A DNA stretch of 64,000 nt from Nannochloropsis salina CCMP1776. Taxonomy: Eukaryota > Sar > Eustigmatophyceae > Eustigmatales > Monodopsidaceae. The DNA lies in NCBI GenBank assembly GCA_004565275.1, contig SDOX01000091.1:1-64000 (forward strand), read 5' to 3'. The position numbers and the translations under genes are program-made. A model generated the notes under the pieces. The model had not been told where the DNA came from. It searched no databases and saw only the letters and a program-made list of their open reading frames with translations. This document shows, one piece after another, positions 57,906-64,000 of this stretch (within the stretch, counting starts at the first letter, position 1; the number at the start of each line of letters is the position of its first letter).

Positions 57906-58552
57906 CTTTACCTTGCCAGCTGTCCATCGCTGAGCGTCTGAACTAGGGGGCATGAATTTGAATTAAGGAGGTCGCTTTTGACCAATAACTCTTTCGAGTC
58001 CTTTACTCTTGCGTTATAAAAATGACCTGGACATTTGGAAACGAGGATGGAGGGAAAGTAGTGAGGAAATCGTCTTGGCAAATGTATGGCCATTCAATGG
58101 TCAATTTTGCCCTAAAAATATGCATTTAGGCGCAACGTATCGAACGGAGCGCTTGCTCCCTGTCGAGGCATGCTCACAACAATATAGTAGCTATAATCAT
58201 AGGAAGGGGAAAAGTCGGTGATATCAATACACAAACGGGATGAAAAGATGAAAGATGCTAACAAACTTGATTATGTTTGAGTCATGTGAGCCCGTCACAT
58301 ATGATAAATGTCTTAAGGGTTATTATTCATGATGATAATATCAAGCAAACTGAAAATAAAGAGAACACGGAGCGAGCACATTTCTAAGCTCACTCCCATA
58401 TTTGAGTACTTAATTCTCTGTGTTCTGTCAGAATGTTTCTCGAATCGACGAACCACAAGCAAGCGCGCACAATTCATTCCTCTGCAAGAAGGTCGTACCT
58501 GGAAAAGTGACCATAGCTGGCAACGACCACTGGTACAATTTTGGGTGGCGTG

Positions 58553-58705
58553 AAAGGCTTTTAAAGGAATGAAATTTCTTAATACGAGGGAAGCTGGCAA
58601 TGAAAGATAAACAGAATAGTGAACAGAATCATGAACAGAATTGCGGAGCTTGAAATGAAGTTTATGCGTAGAGATGAGGAGCACAATGGACGGTTAACAA
58701 GATTG
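58553..58705 (+). repeat. First copy of a local direct duplication
   Basis: It matches 58968-59135, about 415 bases away, with roughly 85-90 percent identity by eye. Shared words include AAAGGAATGAAATTTCTT, GGGAAGCTGGCAATGAAAGA and GTAGAGATGAGGAGCACAAT. A coiled-coil-like peptide frame (NRIAELEMKFMRRDEEHNGR) is readable in this copy. Confidence 0.8.
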
Positions 58706-58967
58706 GGAAAGTAAAATGACGAGATTGTAGAGACTTTTTTGTCAACTTAGATGACGACATAGAGTTCTTCCCCTCGCATAACCTATGAAATGTACTGGCG
58801 GAGGCCAGGCCGCAGGACTAGAACAGCAAATGGGACAGACAGTACGAGGGCCCAAGCGCAGAGTACCACTCGTCTGTTCTTAGTCCACAAGATCACATCG
58901 AGTCGAGAGAAAAAGTAAATTGTACGAAGGAAAGTAGCACTCACACTTGTTGGATGAGCTACAATTA

Positions 58968-59135
58968 CAAGGCATTTAAAGGAATGAAATTTCTTGATAC
59001 AAGGGAAGCTGGCAATGAAAGAGAAACAGAAACATGAACAGAATTGTACGAAGCTTGAAATGATGGTTATGCGTAGAGATGAGGAGCACAATGGACGGTC
59101 AATAAGATTGGGAAACTAAAAAGACGAGATTGTAA
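58968..59135 (+). repeat. Second copy of a local direct duplication
   Basis: Partner of 58553-58705 with small indels. Confidence 0.8.
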
Positions 59136-60081
59136 AAAGAGACTCACAAACTGACCTCATGGACGGCGGGAGAAATTCGACAATGATGACAGTATACTCT
59201 TTATGTCGATGCGAACCATAAGCAACAAAGTAACTTAAACAAAAGTAGAACAATAACCATCAAAGATTATCGATATTGACATGCGTTTCTTTGTATTTAT
59301 TCAAGGAAAAAACTAGGAAGCGCTCATTCTTTCCAATCAGTATCTCAAGATATTCGAGGAACCACTTTTCTTAGAAACCCCCTCTTATTCGGCGCTTAAC
59401 AACGCTTGCAGCATCTAACACCGATTTCATATTATCATGAAGGATAAATAAGGAAAAATGGCGCTTGTTGCTGCACAGGACGTCGTCCTAAGCTCTTTTA
59501 AGTGGCTTCCAAACATAGACAGGAGCCGAAAAACAGCGAATCTTCAAGTCAATCAAGTTGAGGTATTGTAGACGTCGTGCTGGTCAACTATCGATGGCGA
59601 ATATTCCTTCGTCGATGCCACTTTCACATGCCAAATTCATTCATGTGAGGAAGGAAAATGTTACCGGATGTTGCCGTCAAAGTATATTAGGTTTTTCCTG
59701 GACATAATATGAGGTTCAGGAGGAAGGTTGATGGAGTCTTTTCATTTGTTTAGGTCAGTAGAGTATCTTTCGAATATGATTGAGAAGCGTCGCTGGTCCA
59801 CAAGAATGTAGGGGACTCCCGTGGTACCAATCTATTGGGCTTCCTTGGCCAAGCAAGGCGCTTTATAGGCGCTATTGTTTTGCTTTTTGATGTGTACCTG
59901 CTTTTGAGACCTATCACACCCATCTGAAGAGATGACGTTCTTTCATCCATGCTTTAAACGCTCAATATATTTTCATATTTCAATACCGGGCTGATAAAGA
60001 TTCACTCACGTTCCTTTGTAGGTCACGACCCGAAGATTTTGTAGTTACTAGTCGAGCTTCTCGAAAGTCAGAAACACAACG

Positions 60082-61101
60082 ATGGTATTTAAAATGTCTG
60101 AAGATGCAGTGTCGGCTCTGGTATATCATTACAAGAATGATAATCTGAACTGGCCGATGATTATTTACCTGTCCCTGACACACTTGGCTGCATGCGTGGG
60201 GCTTGTGTCAATTTTTTCGTGCAAGTGGCAAACCCTTTTGGAGGCTTTCACCTTATGGCCCGTCACATGCCTGGGTATCACAGCTGGCGCCCATCGTCTC
60301 TGGACGCATCGATCCTACACCGCTTCTCTATCCTATCGCTTCGTCCTCATGATTTTTAATTCTATCGCAAACCAAGGCAGCATTTATCATTGGGCCAGAG
60401 ATCACCGCGTTCATCACAAGCATTCTGAGACGGATGCGGATCCCCACAATGCCGCTCGTGGCTTCTTTTTCGCACACATAGGATGGTTGTTTTTGAAAAA
60501 GCACCCTAAGGTTTTGGAAAGTGGCAAGCAGCTAGACCTTTCGGATCTGACTGCTGACCCCATTGTTCGTCTCCAGCGTTCCAGTGACCCGTGGTTTGCG
60601 CAGTTTATGTGTTTTTTTTTCCCGGCCTTACTAGCTAAGTATATGTGGGGAGAGGCTTTTTGGAATGCATTCTGGGTTAGTGGGGCCCTCAGGTATTGCC
60701 TAGTCCTTCATATTACGTGGTTGGTGAACTCCGCCGCTCACTTATACGGCGATCGTCCATATGATCCTACCATCTGGCCTGCTGAAAATCCTGTCGTATC
60801 GGCTTTGGCCATCGGAGAGGGATGGCATAACTGGCACCATCGTTACCCTTACGATTACGCAGCCTCTGAGTTCGGCATCTCCGAGCAATTCAACCCTACC
60901 AAGGCTTTTATCGACTTCTTCGCCGCCTTGGGTATGGTATCAAATCGGAAGCGTGCAACTGGAGCCTGGGCAAAGCTTAAGGAACTACGCGAAAGGAAGG
61001 AATTTAATGGCATGGAAAATAGCCATTTCTTGGCTAAAAGCATTGCTAAAATCCACACACCTGGATCGGAGCATAGCATGCATCGCAACATATCTGATTG
61101 A
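60082..61101 (+). CDS. Acyl-CoA delta-9 desaturase (stearoyl-CoA desaturase type)
   Basis: Intronless, 339 residues, ATG to TGA. The enzyme introduces a cis double bond at C9 of saturated acyl-CoA in the ER, using cytochrome b5 and a di-iron centre. The His boxes are HRLWTH (residues 71-76), HRVHH in ARDHRVHHKHSETDADPHN (108-112) and HNWHH in GEGWHNWHHRYPYDYA (249-253). The additional conserved His lies in NSAAHLYGDRPYD (220). Paired hydrophobic segments flank box 1 (about 25-65, 85-100) and residues 172-218. There is no C-terminal cytochrome b5 domain, so it is the animal/algal short form, near the family's normal length. An AATAAA-like word lies near 61660. Despite its AT-richer surroundings the frame is intact and looks functional. 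Confidence 0.95.
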   Translation: MVFKMSEDAVSALVYHYKNDNLNWPMIIYLSLTHLAACVGLVSIFSCKWQTLLEAFTLWPVTCLGITAGAHRLWTHRSYTASLSYRFVLMIFNSIANQGSIYHWARDHRVHHKHSETDADPHNAARGFFFAHIGWLFLKKHPKVLESGKQLDLSDLTADPIVRLQRSSDPWFAQFMCFFFPALLAKYMWGEAFWNAFWVSGALRYCLVLHITWLVNSAAHLYGDRPYDPTIWPAENPVVSALAIGEGWHNWHHRYPYDYAASEFGISEQFNPTKAFIDFFAALGMVSNRKRATGAWAKLKELRERKEFNGMENSHFLAKSIAKIHTPGSEHSMHRNISD

Positions 61102-62429
61102 CTGATGAGACAACTCGCTCGAGGAAAGATTTGCCACCTGTTTTGTACAGGATTTCAACGAAGCTGTTGGTTTATTTTGTGTGACAGTACATAAAGTTTA
61201 TTTATTCATCTCCCGTAGAATAGCAATGCTCTGATGAGAAATGTCAGTGCCTCCGTGCGGATCCATGAAGAATCTAGTATATTTATGAATCATTCAAACA
61301 TATTTTGCGACGTATGTACGCTTCAGAGAAGCCTACCGCCTCCGTGTTGAAAGTGGCGGACTTTATCTTAGCTTTGACGTTCTAATCATGATTTCTCCGT
61401 GACGGAGGCTCCGTAAGTCGACGGGCGTACTGGTAGAGGGAGATAAAAACTACTTGGATGGGATTTTTTTTAAATTACCGGTTTCCCGGAGCTCACGCAC
61501 TACCAGAGGAAACTTGGTCACAAAAAGAGAAAGCCACGCGCTGAAGTACTATAACACGCAGTGCAACCCGCCCTCCACCCCCATGAATGTCAATGAATCA
61601 GCACTTCCCTGATACATGGGGGGCGGCAAAAATCATATCGCAGTTACACCTGCATGAATGAATAAAGATTAGAGATTGATACAACGACAGAGGTTGCCGA
61701 TTTCTTGGAAGGTCATAGTTGCGTTCTGTCGATCTCTGCATTTGTCCGTTATCAAGGAAACCGACGACGCGTAGAGCTCGGCATGTGCTAGCTGCAGCAC
61801 TTCTTTTTATAATATTATTCCCTGAAGAAATAAATCTTCAAACCACATTTCCGCCACACATTTACGTTCATGTACAGATGAGACAAATGTTTGAGGTGCA
61901 TAGTAGGCGTGCTTCGCACCCGAACCCTCCGATCTCCACCAAAAAGGCTAATAGCTCTTCAATTCCTTTGCATTTTACAAAAACACTGGTCTTTAAGCCT
62001 CGAGTCCAGTCATAGGCGAGCTATATCTACGCCAAATTATGGCGCCTCCTAGTCCCTCGCCTCGCGTACCTCGTCCTCCCCTCCTCCCATCCCCATTAAG
62101 ATACGACACACTGTCTCCTACTCTTCTTAAGCAGGCTCCACAGGCGGTCTTTTCTACCAAGAACACTTGACAGTATCCTTGAACCGGACTTGACCATCCC
62201 AATTATCGAGATTGGTCAACTGTTGGAACGTGATCTCCATCTACCTTCCTGTCATCCTCTAGGTGCTCGTTGCCATCCTTGTAGCCCAGTTGTTCATCGA
62301 CGTGTCTGACCATCGGAGTGACATCAAAGTGGCATTCTTCCCTTTAATATGTCGGGCATGGGGGGCTCGGTGGGCCTGTTCTCGATTGAGGTGGCCAAAT
62401 TCATAGTAGCTCCCATTCTGGTCGCTTTT
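61102..62429. other. Intergenic stretch after the desaturase
   Basis: No gene supported. Pyrimidine-rich DNA at about 62040-62100 leads into the dispersed repeat. Confidence 0.35.
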
Positions 62430-64000
62430 TGGAACCATGTTTCGGGCCGCAAACCTTTCAAAAGTTCGAATGATAGGCGCACTTTATCCTCCCCTTCCTC
62501 GTTGTCTTGCTCCCCCCCCTCCCTCTCGGTTCCAAGCCTTCGCTACCAGGAAAACATCTCACTTCCGCCTCGTCCTCTTTTTTTCTGGCCTGCCTTTCAC
62601 TTCTCCCCCCCTCCATGCCTGATGCATCGTCGGCGACCATCGCCTTCCATTTGTCTCTCCTGTCGCACACACGCATGTAACCTCCTGGGCGGAGGCCTGT
62701 TACCGAGAGCAGGTAGTGACGATGGTCCGCAGGAGTCGTGACGAAGACATGCGTTATCAGGATAGCGTCTGGGAGTTTAGACAACTAGAGCACTGTAATG
62801 GTAAGAAGAGGAAAAACGATGGCTGGAGGTCTGAACCTAGGTGGCGTGACACAAGGCGGTTTGATTCAGGAAGCAGTCCGCGTGTACGCGACCCTGAAAC
62901 TTCTTTGTCGTACACTACCTGAATATTTCGAATGATATTTCTCAAAATCATTCTTTCCTAGAGGGCTGTAACTTTTGCCTATTCGAGGCATTACAAGAAA
63001 TCAGTACTGCCAAAACGAGCATGTATGGGATGGAATTAGTACATGTCGACGGACAGAAGAAAAGGGAGAGGCGTCAAAGCCATGGAATGTACGCTCTCAA
63101 ATACGAAGGCTCTGCCAATTTATGGCCATGCCATACATGGGAAGGAGGAGGACGACCAAAGAGGAAGTCAAGCAGCAGACCGGAGGCCGAGGAGAGGAGG
63201 TTACAGGCGGCGAGATGCGAGGTATACTAAAAAGCCTCCATGTAGGACGGCACACAGGAGGCCGTAGGGGACGTGGCATAGAATTTTTCCGGTCTGTTCT
63301 GGAGGATCGATGCAAAAGAAAGGAGTATACATTTAAAGATGCAAAGTCGGTGCGAAAAGGAGGTTTTGCGTTCCATACAAGGGGAACCTCCTCCCGCTAC
63401 ACTTTTGTGTCGCTTCATGCATTGATCACGCATTTGACCGACTTAAACAATGTAACAAGATATGACTTCGAAAAAGTTTGTCAGGTCCATATCATGGTAC
63501 CAGAACTTTGTCAACGCATATCATCGAAAACGCTCTTGGCTCCTTTTTGTGAAGTTTCAACGACACAAGCTTGCGTGATGTCTGCAAACTGCTTTTCTCT
63601 CAAAACTCGCCGACTGTGCTCCTCTATGCTTATGCGCATGAATAGCAGAAGGGTTTTTGCTGCTTCTTTGGCTACCTGCATCGCCTCGAAGAGCCAAGAA
63701 GGCATCACCATTATCATGCCTTGACAGAACAGCACGTTTTGATCTACACTACCAATGCCCCTTTGAAGGTAGCTGTACTTCCGAGCTCTTCCTCGTTGAT
63801 CGAATTGGGCAAAAGATATGTGATGCTGCTGGAAGAGGGTATTTAAAAAAATAAAGAGGAAAAAACTATAAAAGAGCTTTGGTAGAGGGGATATCCGAGA
63901 GACTACGGCAATGGAAACAGTCAGAGGCACGCATTTCATGTCGATGCCGTTGTCACTTATTGCGAAGCTTGAAGTACTCATCAAGCACGCCATGAGGCCC
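62430..64000 (-). repeat. Dispersed repeat, copy B (runs to the window edge)
   Basis: Partner of 25740-27480. Blocks aligned by eye are 62430-62860 with 25960-26370, 62960-63230 with 26420-26700, and 63420-63870 with 26890-27320. The terminal block encodes ACLMSTSSFAISDNGIDMKC on the minus strand. The longest minus-strand frame (63511-63993) includes MPSWLFEAMQVAKEAAKTLL, an amphipathic helix-like segment. The family is unidentified. Confidence 0.7.

Larger units (their letters stand above)
57906..60081. other. AT-rich intergenic stretch containing a local duplication
   Basis: Apart from the duplicated segment annotated separately, nothing is recognised. The last few hundred bases should contain the desaturase promoter. 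Confidence 0.35.

Noticed and set aside
1-64000. CRISPR arrays, rRNA genes, bacterial-type operons
   Set aside because: No regularly spaced direct repeats with unique spacers, no rRNA-like blocks, and gene structure is plainly eukaryotic.

Overview
The window looks like nuclear DNA of a photosynthetic stramenopile, probably a eustigmatophyte related to Nannochloropsis/Microchloropsis. Four observations support this. The triose-phosphate translocator and the elongation factor Ts both begin with a secretory signal peptide followed by a plastid-type segment (for EF-Ts an ATA-F cleavage context), the bipartite presequence of secondary red plastids. Genes carry many short GT-AG introns. Introns are loaded with (GGGA)n/(TCCC)n microsatellites. 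Pro-Thr-rich secreted proteins are common. The genus is an inference from these traits; no marker sequence proves it. Two 100-N runs (13780-13879, 50637-50736) mark assembly gaps of unknown true size.

Layout. 1-1.5 kb: last exons of an unrecognised gene (+). 3.3-5.5 kb: type II P-type cation ATPase (-) lacking its whole catalytic core. 8.3 kb: small Pro-Thr/Cys protein (-). 9.1-11.7 kb: plastid triose-phosphate translocator (-), divergent from 12.7-16.0 kb: WDR92/DNAAF10-like WD40 protein (+). 17.7-18.6 kb: Pro-Thr repeat protein (-). 20.0-23.3 kb: eleven-exon membrane sulfotransferase (-). 23.3-29 kb: AT-rich, repeat-bearing DNA. 29.0-30.7 kb: secreted Pro-Thr repeat protein (+), followed by a Ty1/copia fossil (31.2-33.3 kb, -) and a decayed partial copy of the Pro-Thr gene (33.5-34.6 kb). 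35.6 kb: an orphan P-type ATPase actuator-domain exon (-). 37.5-40.9 kb: large Gln/His-rich PAS-like regulator with a possible Zn-cluster first exon (-). 43.8-47.5 kb: complete ten-exon phosphatidylserine synthase (-). 49.7-50.6 kb: plastid EF-Ts (+), convergent with 50.9-51.6 kb: VAP (MSP-domain) protein (-); both lose their 3' ends in the second gap. 52.8-54.6 kb: 2OG-Fe(II) oxygenase (+). 55.4-56.4 kb: intronless membrane-anchored methyltransferase (+). 60.1-61.1 kb: intronless stearoyl-CoA-type delta-9 desaturase (+). 62.4-64 kb: second copy of a dispersed repeat also present at 25.7-27.5 kb.

Two kinds of DNA alternate. One is GC-richer, with compact multi-exon genes and GGGA/TCCC introns. 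The other is AT-richer, with intronless genes, Pro-Thr repeat genes, dispersed repeats and the retroelement. The genes do not form one pathway. Phosphatidylserine synthase, VAP and the desaturase are all ER/lipid functions, while the translocator and EF-Ts serve the plastid.

The most notable signals concern the GGGA tracts. In two genes (ATPase, translocator) conserved middle exons are absent exactly at such a tract, and the intron phases on either side do not match. Several introns carry complementary GGGA and TCCC arrays near their two ends and could fold into hairpins. No CRISPR array, rRNA or convincing tRNA was found.
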